This document shows, piece by piece, positions 1 through 9,498 of a DNA stretch of 64,000 bases. How positions within the stretch are numbered: the stretch's first letter is position 1; each line of letters starts with the position of its first letter. The stretch is from Aporrectodea caliginosa (taxonomy: Eukaryota > Annelida > Clitellata > Crassiclitellata > Lumbricidae). Made by a program: the position numbers and the translations under genes. The notes below the pieces were generated by a model. That model saw only the letters and a list, made by a program, of their open reading frames with translations. It did no database searches and was not told where the DNA came from. The stretch covers positions 124,001 to 188,000 of the forward strand of contig JACEVL010000803.1 of the NCBI GenBank assembly GCA_020284085.1, given 5' to 3'.

Positions 1-284
1 GTTATGTCAAATTTAGTTAACAATCTTTCAGTAATTTTGATTGGTTGCTTTGCCCACATTTGTCACATAAAGCTGGATATTAAATTATGCATTTCGTTAC
101 TGAGAAAGATGTGGAATATATCCAGAAATATATTTTGCTAAGAACCCATGTCCATGTTATTTTTATTCTAATAATATCAAGTTTTTTCATGTCTTTTGAA
201 ATCCAGTGACTCTGGCACTTTCTGCTTCAAAATGCAGAAGAAGCAGCAAATGTTGGAATTTATTTTTTCATTTGGTGTTTTCAG

Positions 285-374
285 CTGCGGCAGACAGTCT
301 TTCAGTTTGCGCAGAAGGAGCTGGCACCAAAAGCTACCGAAATTGATCGTGACAATGAGTTCAAGGATATCAAG
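285..374 (+). CDS. IVD: IVD exon (N-terminal helix of acyl-CoA dehydrogenase fold)
   Basis: This 90-bp exon starts after the acceptor TTTTCAG and ends before the donor GTATGT. It encodes LRQTVFQFAQKELAP followed by KATEIDRDNEFKDIK, the usual start of the mature IVD helical domain. The N-terminal exon carrying the targeting peptide is upstream of the window. Confidence 0.92.
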
Positions 375-1132
375 GTATGTTAAGTTTTCAGTTGTGTAAC
401 ATGAAATGCACTGGATGTATTGCAACCCATATTAAAGTTTTCAGCTTCTATCTGACTGCTTATCCCTTCTGAGAGTTTCTGAAAAGCTTAAGCTACTTGG
501 AAACTTTATTGTAATGTTGTCATGTATGCGTGTCCCTTACTGCAGAGCTTCCCAAAGTGGTGGTCTGCGGTCCGGTGCTGGTCCACGAGCCCTCAGTTGC
601 CGGTCTGCAAAGTGAGTCAAGAAACTGGTCAAATTGTCTCGGAATCAAAAATGGCTATTATATTTTTAAAAGTCTTAACAAAAAACACTTATTAGGCTTG
701 CATTTAAAGGGCAATAGAGTCATAGAATTGGCTTGACAGCCATTTAAATCAATTTTAACACATTCTGAGGAAATCGAGAAATAATTAATAAATATGAGAC
801 CTGTCCTCCTGCAGTGGGAAACTTCCTGCCGGTCTGTGACACTGAAAAGTTAATCCCTGCCGGTCCGTGACACTGAAAGGTTTGGGAAGTACTGCCTTAC
901 TGGACATTTTTATGAACTAGCCATGTACCAAGCTGGTAATGGTGCTCCATGACAACCTATATAATTTGGAGATAATGTTTCAATCTTCATTTGTTGCATA
1001 CATACCTGTACAAGCTTTAGAAGAGTGGATTACATTTTACTGTTCCCTAAGTTGTTTAAAAGTTGTGAACTCTTTGCCAGATGAATAATCCTGTATGAAT
1101 TTTGTGTCATTTTCTCTTTTGTGTAATTTAAG
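375..1132 (+). other. IVD intron, no recognisable element
   Basis: AT-rich intron. It contains two near copies of a CTGCCGGTC(T/C)GTGACACTGAAA motif around 827-884 but no coding or transposon signal that I recognise. Confidence 0.5.
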
Positions 1133-1184
1133 AAATTCTGGAAGCAGTGTGGTGATCTTGGTTTGCTTGGAATCACTGCCCCAG
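1133..1184 (+). CDS. IVD: IVD exon (KFWKQCGDLGLLGITAP)
   Basis: The exon is 52 bp with acceptor TTTAAG and donor GTAAGC and ends in phase 1. It encodes the conserved FWKQ-GDLG-LGITAP stretch of acyl-CoA dehydrogenases, in register with the previous and next exons. Confidence 0.92.
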
Positions 1185-1539
1185 GTAAGCTAAAGTTTTT
1201 GCAACCATCAAGATATCAGATAATACAATAATTATATTATCATGTTATATAGTGATTTCACAGCAGGTACAACTAGCCATCAGCCAATGCATAAGTTATT
1301 ATGATAATGGTGCCTGCAAAAACCTTTGTCTTCAAGTGTCAGGAAATTAGACTTACAGCCTGTAGTAATACAGAACGACATCGAATTTTTTTAACATATT
1401 TACTGATTGAATTTAAAAGCAGAAACTTATCTAAAGTGTTGGTATCACAAAATCAAGCATGCTGAAACTTCAAAGAGCAGAGCTCTCACTAGGATCATGA
1501 TTACAGTAATACATAAAAATACGAACATGTGATGCCAAT

Positions 1540-1850
1540 GCTTTTAAAAGTCTGCACTGGCTTCCAGTTCAGCAGACGATTTGTTTCAAATTGGGGCTTC
1601 AAGTTCATAAAACATTGAAGTCTAGCTGTTTCCCAGACGTATCATTATTCAACCAGGTCATCTGATTGTCTATCTCTGGTCATACCTAAAACGAAAAGCA
1701 TTCTTGGTGAACGAGTTGGTGGACAAAGATTTTGGAAGGCTTTCGTGTATCTGTTTGTTCTGATGAGCTTTTTTTACTCATTTTCACTCAACTCAAGATT
1801 TAACCTTTTTAAAAGTGCTTATCTGCCTCTCTGTCTCCATGGAACTTTGG
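1540..1850 (+). mobile_element. Decayed CR1/L2-like LINE 3' fragment in IVD intron
   Basis: Broken frames encode LHWLPVQQTICFKLG (cognate of the common LINE C-terminal LHWLPVRQRIxFKL motif), then a region resembling the RAFxxxxxxxWNxLP tail and a final CLSASLSPWN. Several stops and frame changes show an old inactive copy. Plus strand, inside the intron between the second and third IVD exons of this window. Confidence 0.6.
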
Positions 1851-1951
1851 AATCCATGTTCGTGACACTAGTATGTGAGAATTCATGTACTGATGAATTG
1901 GTATATGAGTAGATTTTGGTGTATGTTAGCAACATGTGGTGATATTTACAG

Positions 1952-2121
1952 TCGAGTTTGGAGGTACTGGAGCGCATTACCTTGACCATGTCATTGTGAT
2001 GGAGGAGTTATCAAGGGCATGTTCGTCTATTGCACTTAGCTACGGAGCACATTCCAACCTTTGTGTGAACCAGATCACGCGAAATGGTACAGATGAACAG
2101 AAAAAGAAGTTCCTCTCCAAG
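1952..2121 (+). CDS. IVD: IVD exon (EFGGTG ... SYGAHSNLC)
   Basis: The exon is 170 bp with acceptor TATTTACAG and donor GTCAGG. It encodes [20 protein letters not shown], then [20 protein letters not shown] and [26 protein letters not shown] is characteristic of IVD. Start phase is 1 and end phase is 0, matching its neighbours. Confidence 0.95.
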
Positions 2122-2230
2122 GTCAGGAGGTTAAAATACCCGTGCAGATAATACCTACCACTGAAATCTTTAAAGTATTTCTCTGGAATGTATGATGGAG
2201 TGATGAACTCATCAATGTAAATTAAGTACT

Positions 2231-2246
2231 AATAATGATAATGATG

Positions 2247-2339
<93 letters not shown>
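2231..2339. repeat. (TAA)n microsatellite
   Basis: About 36 uninterrupted TAA units after a short TGATAA lead. It adjoins the SINE-like segment at 2390-2520 and probably grew from that element's 3' tail. Confidence 0.95.
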
Positions 2340-2384
2340 TAGATCTGTTTGTTAATGCAAACTGACAAGTACGCAATAATATTA

Positions 2385-2520
2385 GTAGTGACAGATGATG
2401 ACAAGTTTAACAGGAGTCGAATTAAACTGTGTGGCAGCCTGCAAGGTACCTATATGTCCTGCTCATTTTACAGTTGCCCCTGGGAATGGAAGGCTGAGTT
2501 GACCTTGTATCACCAAGGTG
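2385..2520 (-). mobile_element. SINE-like fragment (family B 3' part)
   Basis: The segment with AACAGGAGTCGAAT, GGCAGCCTGCAAGG, GCTCATTTTACAGT and GGAAGGCTGA recurs in the same order at 61575-61700. Its first part recurs at 18440-18480 and 19670-19705 in front of a tRNA-like head. The neighbouring (TAA)n tract is in the tail position. Confidence 0.55.
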
Positions 2521-2704
2521 CTATTATGGTACATTATTAAACTGGGGTTATTAAGTTTTTACCATACACTTAGTTACAATCAGTTGCCTTTGATTCATCT
2601 AATTAGTGTTATTCATTATTTTGCAATCGGGTTTTGCTATAATTGGAAAATCGTTTTCTATGCTCTTGTTTGCCTTGTAAAGTTTAGGTTGCTGTATTTT
2701 CTAG

Positions 2705-2798
2705 CTGTGTTCGGGTGAGTTCATTGGTGCCTTGGCGATGAGTGAGCACAGTGCTGGTTCAGATGTTGTCGCCATGAAAACAAGAGCAGACAGGGAAG
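2705..2798 (+). CDS. IVD: IVD exon ([18 protein letters not shown])
   Basis: The exon is 94 bp with acceptor TTTTCTAG and donor GTCAGG. It encodes [20 protein letters not shown] followed by [12 protein letters not shown], the acyl-CoA dehydrogenase signature with the A-M-S-E segment contacting FAD and substrate. It ends in phase 1. Confidence 0.95.
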
Positions 2799-2905
2799 GT
2801 CAGGAGGTCAAACAATTAGCACTTTAAATTGATTATATTAGGTTAGTGCATATGATTCAAACCCCTCTGAATTAATTGTTTGTCTGATGTTGCAGTTCAT
2901 AGGAA

Positions 2906-3180
2906 GAAGAAGAAGAGCAGTCCCTTAAGCTAGTCCTGAGGCAGCCATGGGTATTTAGTGTTAGCGACTTCATTTTCTTAGCCTCATGAGGGTTGGTGGC
3001 CAGTCCTCTCCCTCACTGTCTCATCTTCACACGGACAGTGTATGGTCAGTGTACTCATTATAGCTGAGTATGCTAGGGGGTACAGGTGGAGCAGAAATCC
3101 TGAATCAAATTTCTACCCGGTGGGGATTTGAACCCCTATCGACAGTTTCGCACGCTGACCACTACACTTTTGAGCACTCC
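2906..3180 (-). mobile_element. tRNA-derived SINE (family A) with 13-bp target-site duplication
   Basis: The insert is flanked by identical copies of CAGTTCATAGGAA at 2893-2905 and 3181-3193. Read on the minus strand it starts with an A-box-like GTGTAGTGGTCAGCG and a B-box-like GGGGTTCAAATCC, followed by a body shared with copies at 46046, 49570 and 53928 (for example the complements of GTGTACTCATTATA and GGTCCTCTCCCTC). The end is GAAGAAGAAG-type simple sequence. It sits in the intron preceding the FWTTNGP exon of IVD. Confidence 0.85.
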
Positions 3181-3341
3181 CAGTTCATAGGAATTGCAGG
3201 TGAAATGATAGACTTTTTGATTGTCTCTGGTACCCATTCAGTTCTAGCACCAACAAAATTCATAAGCTTCAGTATTAATTTACTACCGGTATGTTGAATG
3301 TTGATTTAAGTTACGATTGCTTTGCTGGGTTTTTGTTTTAG

Positions 3342-3478
3342 GGGATCATTATGTTTTAAATGGAACAAAATTCTGGACAACAAATGGTCCCATAGCCGAC
3401 GTCATCATCGTCTATGCAAAGACAAATCCTTCCGCAGCAAAGCCTCAACATGGAATAACAGCATTTCTTGTTGAAAAG
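3342..3478 (+). CDS. IVD: IVD exon (middle beta domain), followed by a GC donor
   Basis: The exon is 137 bp after acceptor TTGTTTTAG. It encodes [20 protein letters not shown], then [20 protein letters not shown] and [13 protein letters not shown] is the flavin-contacting strand motif of this family. The reading frame requires the exon to end at AAG and the intron to begin with GC (AAG|GCTAGC); no GT donor keeps the conserved protein intact. Confidence 0.93.
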
Positions 3479-4233
3479 GCTAGCCATTGGTGCCACTGAT
3501 GTCATTTAAATTAACCATTGAACCACCTTTTGTAATCTTTATGTATACTTAGTGTTTATACTGTCCATAATGGAAAACGCAGAGTATTGGTCTTGAGATG
3601 ATAAATTAAATTATCTAACTTTATGTTACTGTTAAACTATGCTGTGTCTTACTGGAGGGCTAATTTCTTTCGTTAAGCTAGCTTCTGTTTCAGTATACAT
3701 GCATGTTACTGTTTGACCAGACTATCAATGTATTATTATTAATTAAATTTGTAATGCGCTTATACATACGTATGCAACTATGCATAGTTCTTATGTATAA
3801 GAACTGTTTCATTTGAATCCACTCAGCATCTGTTCTTTTACAAAGTGCCTTCAAACATATGCAAGTAAGTGAGATAGCCATGTGTGCTGTGCTTTGGAAA
3901 GGTTCTTAAATGGTACTGTGTGACATGCGTTGATAGATAAATCCCTACTATCTTATGAGCCGATCTTTACATTGACTGATTACGGCTTTGTTTTGGTGCG
4001 ACATTGGTTGATGCCTTGTTCATTAGACAGCGATGCGATAGAAGTTACCAATTACATTCAGACTTACAATGTTACCAGTTGTTCCATGTTGTAAAGATGA
4101 GATCTGCTTGGCATATATTATTTGATGTCATCTAGATGACATATCAGGATTGTAGGCTGGATTACAGTTTAACATGAATATGAATATTTGCAGTGCTGTG
4201 TCTGTGAAGTTTTTGTTTGTGTTTGTCTTGTAG

Positions 4234-4330
4234 GGTATGGAGGGCTTTAGCACTTCTCCAAAACTTGACAAACTTGGAATGAGAGGCTCTGACACCGGTG
4301 AACTAGTTTTTGAAAACTGTAAAATCCCAG
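4234..4330 (+). CDS. IVD: IVD exon ([18 protein letters not shown])
   Basis: The exon is 97 bp with acceptor TCTTGTAG and donor GTTAGT. It encodes [20 protein letters not shown] followed by [12 protein letters not shown], strongly conserved in IVD. It is in phase 0 with the previous exon and ends in phase 1. Confidence 0.95.
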
Positions 4331-4954
4331 GTTAGTGTTTCAGCATTAAGTTTTTCAACATTAATTCTCTGGAAAGAAAACTTTCAATAGTTTGATACCA
4401 AGATTGTCTTGGTTCATAAGTGATGTCTTATGATGCATTATGCTACTTGTGAATGCTGATTTAGTAAGTTAGAATGTTTTCTTAGTAGTTTATTCCCTGG
4501 ATAGTAACAGTGTAGTTAGTGAAATTTTAGTTAAAGTTTAACGAGTGTTAGTTCTAGTGTAGTTTTTATTTGATAAATATATAATAGTTTTAGTCATTTG
4601 GTATCGCTATTGGCTTTCTAGTTATAGTCACTACGGTTTTCCATCATTAGGTCAGAAATGGCTCTGAAGGGTCTCTTTTGAATAGCACTATTTAAATTTG
4701 TGATTACAGTTACAATGCCACTCCTTATGTTTGAGACATGGTATATGCAGCTTCAATAGATTATCTCATTTTGTATATTTATTGTCAGTTTGCAAGCACA
4801 CTAGGGCAGTTTTAGCAAGGCATGTTATAAGTGACACATTACTGTACCTTACTTGAACTTCATTTTTATTACCTTACTTTATCTACACTGCCTTACTTGA
4901 TCTTCACCTTATCCTTACCATACCTATCTGATCTTTGTGCTTTTGTGGTTTTAG

Positions 4955-5048
4955 ACTCGAATGTCCTTGGTCCTTTGAACAAAGGAGTGTACGTCCTTTT
5001 CAGTGGCCTTGACATCGAACGACTCATTCTGGCTGCTGGGCCTGTGGG
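4955..5048 (+). CDS. IVD: IVD exon (catalytic Glu helix)
   Basis: The exon is 94 bp with acceptor GGTTTTAG and donor GTATGA. It encodes [20 protein letters not shown] followed by [12 protein letters not shown]. The Glu in DIERL occupies the position of the IVD catalytic base known from the family. It ends in phase 2. Confidence 0.94.
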
Positions 5049-5089
5049 GTATGATTTCTGAGCAAATCCTGGCAGGCACAGTTAAGCGA

Positions 5090-5800
5090 AGTAGTAGTAG
5101 TAGTCCCTTTATTGATCACCAAAAGCTTACAAAATATGTGTATGTATGTACATAAAAAACTTGTATAGCAACCTTTCAGTAGCTCACAAGGATGCTCTGG
5201 CATGGCTATCTGTGAATCCCCGAACAGATATGTCTTAAGATGAGCAGAAAACGTTTCCTGTACCATTAAAGATGCTAGTGATTGTTGCAGAGAAACCCAT
5301 GGAGGACAAGGCGTGCCCAGCTCGCGCCGACGTGACTAGGAAGGCAATCAAGGCCAGCATCGTTCGGGCAGCTTGAAACTGGTGCTGAGCCAGCGATTGA
5401 AGCCTGGCCCATGAGGAGCAGTTTAAACTGTAATCTCTTCAGTGGGGAGCCTATGCAAGGTGTCACGCATGTAGGCTGATATGTGCGAGAATTGGGCTGG
5501 GTTGGCCATGACCCAGGCTGTGCAATTAAGGACGAGTACGGAAACATGGAAGGCCTACCTATACTGAGTTACAGTAGTCCAGATGCGTCATGATGAAAGA
5601 ATGGACCAATGTGACGGCAGCGTTGTGCGACAGATTACGCTGTATGACTGATCTGACGCAGTTTGTAAAAGCAGGTCTTACAGAGTTGAATTGATGTGGT
5701 TGGCCATCCTCGGCTCTTTGTCCAGAAGAACGCCCAATCTGCAGTAGCGCCCAGTTCGGGAACGATGTAAGCATCGCAGTCTTATGTACAGACATTCAAG
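5090..5800 (-). mobile_element. LINE 3' fragment (reverse-transcriptase C-terminus), tail (ACT)n
   Basis: Minus-strand translation contains LSHNAAVTLVHSFIMTHLDY and CNSV, the cognate of the very common LINE motif TLVHAFITSRLDYCNS. A later frame carries RLQFKLLLMG, GLDCLPSH and LVLHGFLCNNH-like debris. The 3' end is a short (AGT)n run on the plus strand at 5090-5106 followed by CCCTTTATTG, so the copy is 5'-truncated and frame-broken. It lies in the last complete IVD intron. Confidence 0.75.
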
Positions 5801-5872
5801 TTCACTTCATTCGTCAAAGGGAGACCTCAAAGGAACCACATTAATCCTGCTATAATGACAAAGGTTGCATGA

Positions 5873-5957
5873 GCATAATATTGGGCTAAAGAGATGTAGC
5901 CATAATATTGGGCTAAAGATATGTAGCCATAATATTGGGCTAAAGAGATGTAGCCAT
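5873..5957. repeat. Three-copy 27-bp minisatellite
   Basis: Three head-to-tail copies of a unit starting CATAATATTGGGCTAAAGAG, differing at one base, lie in the IVD intron about 290 bp before the interrupted exon. Confidence 0.9.
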
Positions 5958-6250
5958 CCTGAGAAAATTAAATCAATTCTTTTTATTCACCCATCTCATT
6001 TCTTGAAGTCTTGGGCACAATGATAATTCAAAACTTGACCAGTCAATTTTTTATTTATTGCTATCGTTTATGATAATCCAAGTTTCAACAGTTCCTCACC
6101 ACATCTTTCTCATGAACTTGTAGAACCTTCTGATCTGATCTTATCTTTCGATTTTATCTTGTTTTAGTTCCTCATTGAAAGCCTTTCTTGTCCTGTGTGT
6201 TTAGAATTATTCATATTTATTTTAATAACCTTTAATTAAATTTCTTGCAG

Positions 6251-6320
6251 CATAATGCAGGCTTGTTGTGATGTTGCTTTCAAATATGCTCATGAACGGG
6301 AGCAGTTTGGCCAAAAGATT
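6251..6320 (+). CDS. IVD: IVD exon, interrupted at its 3' end by a minisatellite
   Basis: After acceptor TTCTTGCAG the exon reads IMQACCDVAFKYAHEREQFG and QKI, matching the start of the IVD C-terminal helical domain. The family continues with a short GHFQ-like segment, but here the 20-bp tandem array begins directly after the Ile codon. In frame the array gives TSQTDR and later a stop. The nearest donor-like GT (AGA|GTACAAG, at 6339) is part of the repeat unit itself. Confidence 0.85.
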
Positions 6321-6998
6321 ACAAGCCAAACCGATAGAGTACAAGCCAAACCGATAGAGTACAAGCCAAACCCATAGAGTACAAGCCAAACCGATAGAGT
6401 ACAAGCCAAACCGATAGAGTACAAGCCAAACCGATAGAGTACAAGCCAAACCGATAGAGTAGAGTACAAGCCAAACCGATAGAGTACAAGCCAAACCGAT
6501 AGAGTACAAGCCAAACCCCGATAGAGTACAAGCCAAACCGATAGAGTACAAGCCAAACCGATAGAGTACAAGCCAAACCGATAGAGTACAAGCCAAACCG
6601 ATAGAGTACAAGCCAAACCGATAGAGTACAAGCCAAACCGATAGAGTACAAGCCAAACCGATAGAGTACAAGCCAAACCGATAGAGTACAAGCCAAACCG
6701 ATAGAGTACAAGCCAAACCGATAGAGTACAAGCCAAACCGATAGAGTACAAGCCAAACCGATAGAGTACAAGCCAAACCGATAGAGTACAAGCCAAACCG
6801 ATAGAGTACAAGCCAAACCGATAGAGTACAAGCCAAACCGATAGAGTACAAGCCAAACCGATAGAGTACAAGCCAAACCCATAGAGTACAAACCGATAGA
6901 GTACAAGCCAAACCGATAGAGTACAAGCCAAACCCATAGAGTACAAACCCATAGAGTACAAGCCAAACCCACAGAGTACAAGCCAAAACCACAGAGGG
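6321..6998. repeat. 20-bp minisatellite, about 33 copies, breaking the IVD gene
   Basis: The unit is ACAAGCCAAACCGATAGAGT. Variants are CCCATAGAGT units near both ends and copies shortened at 6458, 6510 and 6886. The array starts directly after the Ile codon of the IVD exon. Because the period is not a multiple of three and most frames lack stops on the minus strand, it creates 220-256 codon spurious ORFs of GLYSIGLACTLSVWLVLYRF type; these are not genes. Each unit carries AGAGTACAAG, which resembles a weak 5' splice site. Confidence 0.97.
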
Positions 6999-7118
6999 TT
7001 ACCATGGTAACGTGTAAATAAACTGACGCCTATAAGCCTCGCTTATGACAAAGCTTATAAATCTGTATTATGTACACTAAATGTATTTATAAGTGTCTAT
7101 TATATATATATATATATA

Positions 7119-8142
7119 CAGGGTGGCGCAAAGAAAGTGAGACCGCCTCGTGAAATCTTGTGCAAAATTATGTTTTGGGCGGTTTTAAGCTGTAAAATTA
7201 TGGGAAGGTAGGCGAATGATTACTTAGTTTCGAAATAAATCCTGGAGTAAAACAAGTCTAAATCGACTTTGTAAAAAAATTATGCCGATGGTAGGACTAC
7301 GACAGCGCGTAAATCATGAAGCGGCCGCCCGAAATTAGTTAGAACAGCACGGACACGGAATATTCGGCGTGTGAGTGAGCTGATTTGCAGCCAGGATGAT
7401 GATCCTCACAGCCACAAGAATCCAAGGGAATTGAAAGAGAAACTGGCATATCACGAAGAAGAGTGCAACGCATTATAAAGCAAGATTTGCAACTTCAACC
7501 GTACAAACGCGTAATAGGGCAGGTTATAAACGAAAACTGCAAATTAAAACAGTTACTTGGCAGATGTCAAAACGAGAGAAGTGTAGGGGCTTACGAAGCA
7601 TTTGGTTTACAGATGAAAAGACATTGACTCTCGCCACACCGGCTAATTCTCAAAATGATCGTGTTTATTCTGATGCAAGGAAAAAACACAAGTTCCCAGC
7701 AAAGAGACTCGTACGCGATCGTGAACATTTCAGTGGTGGCATCGTGGTTTCGGTCGGTGTATCTCGGGTGGGAAAAACCAGTGTGATGTTTGTTGAATCT
7801 GGAGCTAAAGTGAACAGTGATTATTAATGTGATCACGTCTCAATACAAGGATTGCTTCCGCATAATCGAGCGATATGTAATCGTCAAAGCTGGACACTGC
7901 AACAGGACGTTGAAGAGTGGCAAAAATTCTCTCAACGGTTTATGAACAGAAGCATTGACCAGTGGCGCAGACGTTTACAAAAACCTGTTGAGAACCGAGG
8001 AAGACAAATTGAATTTGATTTCTGATTTGGTATAAATTAGTATTTGGCAACAATTTACTTGTTTTTCTTAGAAGAAAAAGTTACAAAAAAATTTTTTATT
8101 TGACATTATCCTAGGCGGTCTCACTTTCTCTGCGCCACCCTG
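7119..8142 (+). mobile_element. Mariner-type DNA transposon, internally deleted
   Basis: Terminal inverted repeats of 30 bp with one mismatch start CAGGGTGGCGCAAAGAAAGT at both ends and are flanked by TA dinucleotides, the Tc1/mariner target. The 1024-bp length is shorter than the roughly 1.3 kb typical of intact mariners. Plus-strand coding remnants run in the normal order: helix-turn-helix part (ETGISRRRVQRIIKQDLQLQ), then the catalytic-domain start, then RSWTLQQD joined directly to a C-terminal EEWQKFSQRFMNRSIDQWRR. The block between, with the second and third catalytic acids, is missing. Non-autonomous. Confidence 0.93.
7564..7827 (+). pseudogene. Mariner transposase fragment
   Basis: An 87-codon open frame encodes IWFTDEKTLTLATPANSQND, RVYSDARKKHKFPAKRLVRD and HFSGGIVVSVGVSRVGKTSV. 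The FTDEK Asp is the first catalytic acid of mariner DDD transposases, and VSVGVS-x-x-G-x-T is the usual next strand. The frame ends at a stop inside the domain (NSDY then stop). Homologous sequence continues downstream until the deletion, so the gene cannot make active enzyme. Confidence 0.88.
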
Positions 8143-8519
8143 TATATATATATATAAATGTTTATATGTAACATGTACTTTCATATGTACATGTATATAT
8201 TATAGACCTGTCTGCTAAGTGTATATGCTCTCAGGACCCAATTATTATTTGTTTTCGGGTGCAAAGCGAGCAGCTGACATCGTCGAGCGCGTAGTTGATT
8301 TGTATGAAGTGTGCAGTGTTTGTGGATGGATTTTAGAGATTGACTCAAGTTAACTATACAATTTCCTTCTAATGCTTGAAATCGGCCTATTAATTAATTA
8401 ATTACTAGTTCAAGTAGGCTACAGTTTCACGTTTCGAGGAACAGTGTGCAGTTGACAATTCATGGTTGTACAGTTATGCTATAATAGTCTATGCATATGG
8501 ACAGACCCTATATAAAACT

Positions 8520-8632
8520 CCGCCACTACCCTACTTGTGGTAGTGCCAGTCCCAAGCCTGGAGAAAGGAGGAGGCGACACTAATCATCTTTGTTATGACA
8601 CAGTGTCGTTAAACAGCAACCAAGCAAGCAGA
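8520..8632. mobile_element. SINE-like dispersed repeat (family C)
   Basis: The order GTGCCAGTCCCAAGCCTGGA, GAGGCGAC, CTAATCATCTTTG, ATGACACAGTGTCGTTAAAC recurs inverted at 11742-11850 and 53742-53850 with about 75-85% similarity by eye. The conserved unit and dispersed positions indicate an interspersed repeat. I do not see clear polymerase III boxes. Confidence 0.6.
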
Positions 8633-9270
8633 CCCTACATGTCATGTAGACCTATATATGTAAAGCATTATATTACTATATATATATTATTGCTGGAATA
8701 TACAAATATACATAGCCTAACTGAGACTTTAGCTGTTAGGTAATTGCAATAGACTGACATCGGAGTGTTGAGTTTCTATTCATGCATAGGACACATTTCT
8801 TATCGTGTGCACATTGCCAGTTCATTTAATAGATTTATTACAGGCATACGTGTACTCTGTTTAGTACGAAGGCCATACATATAAATACACATATACACAT
8901 ATGCGTATATATATGCATGCATGTATGTATATATATGTGACACATATATATACACACACACATATTATGTGTATATATATATATGTATATATATATATAT
9001 GCGTTATATACAGCGTGGGCGAACTGTTCTGCAAATGGCATCAATGCCATCGAATTAGAGCGGCACTATCGCAATCCATGACAGTTTTTTGGATACAGCA
9101 GCAGCTGCTGCCTCAGGTCATTGGCCACACAACGAGAATTTATCCAGTAGGCCTATTATATGGCCGCCATCATTATCACAGTCACTGACATGTCGGACAG
9201 TGCGTGTGTGCGTGTGTGGTCGTCTGTACACCTTTCATGTATGCGCACAAGCATACTGTGTACAAACCGA
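8633..9270. other. Intergenic, AT-rich, no gene seen
   Basis: The stretch contains (TATA)n and (CACATA)n tracts at about 8880-9010 and otherwise unique-looking sequence. Short ORFs here are not supported by codon pattern or homology. Confidence 0.5.
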
Positions 9271-9352
9271 CATGCATACATACATACATACATACATACA
9301 TACATACATACATACATACATACATACATACATACATAAATACATACATGCA
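9270..9352. repeat. (CATA)n microsatellite
   Basis: About 20 CATA units, nearly pure. Confidence 0.95.
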
Positions 9353-9498
9353 ATTAACTTCTAACTGCATAGGTCAGAATATGTATAAACACAGTTTGAT
9401 ATTTTATTTATCCTAGCTTTGTGTAGTGGAATGTAACTGTTAATACGGTTGCCTGTAAGATTCAGTCTGAGATTCGAATCACAGCTTGACAACTGAGT

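Larger units (their letters stand above)
285..6320 (+). other. IVD: Isovaleryl-CoA dehydrogenase gene, internal part (8 exons), 5' end outside window, 3' end lost at a minisatellite
   Basis: IVD is a mitochondrial FAD-dependent acyl-CoA dehydrogenase that oxidises isovaleryl-CoA to 3-methylcrotonyl-CoA in leucine breakdown and passes electrons to ETF. Eight plus-strand exons (listed separately) join in compatible phases to give about 245 codons covering the acyl-CoA dehydrogenase N-terminal domain, the middle beta domain ([28 protein letters not shown] split over exons) and the start of the C-terminal helical domain. The segment [12 protein letters not shown] in exon 7 carries the Glu that family knowledge assigns as the IVD-specific catalytic base, which favours IVD over other acyl-CoA dehydrogenases. 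The first exon for the mitochondrial targeting peptide lies to the left. Recognisable IVD sequence ends at residues GQKI in exon 8 (6320), where a 20-bp minisatellite begins. The remaining 130 or so residues are not seen downstream. The gene is either broken, rearranged or interrupted by an assembly fault. Confidence 0.93.

Noticed and set aside
6222..7005. Three overlapping minus-strand ORFs of 223-256 codons (GLYSIGLACTLSVWLVLYRF repeats) resembling a transmembrane repeat protein
   Set aside because: They are the three frames of the 20-bp minisatellite; all frames read the same cyclic peptide, which is expected from a period not divisible by three without stops.
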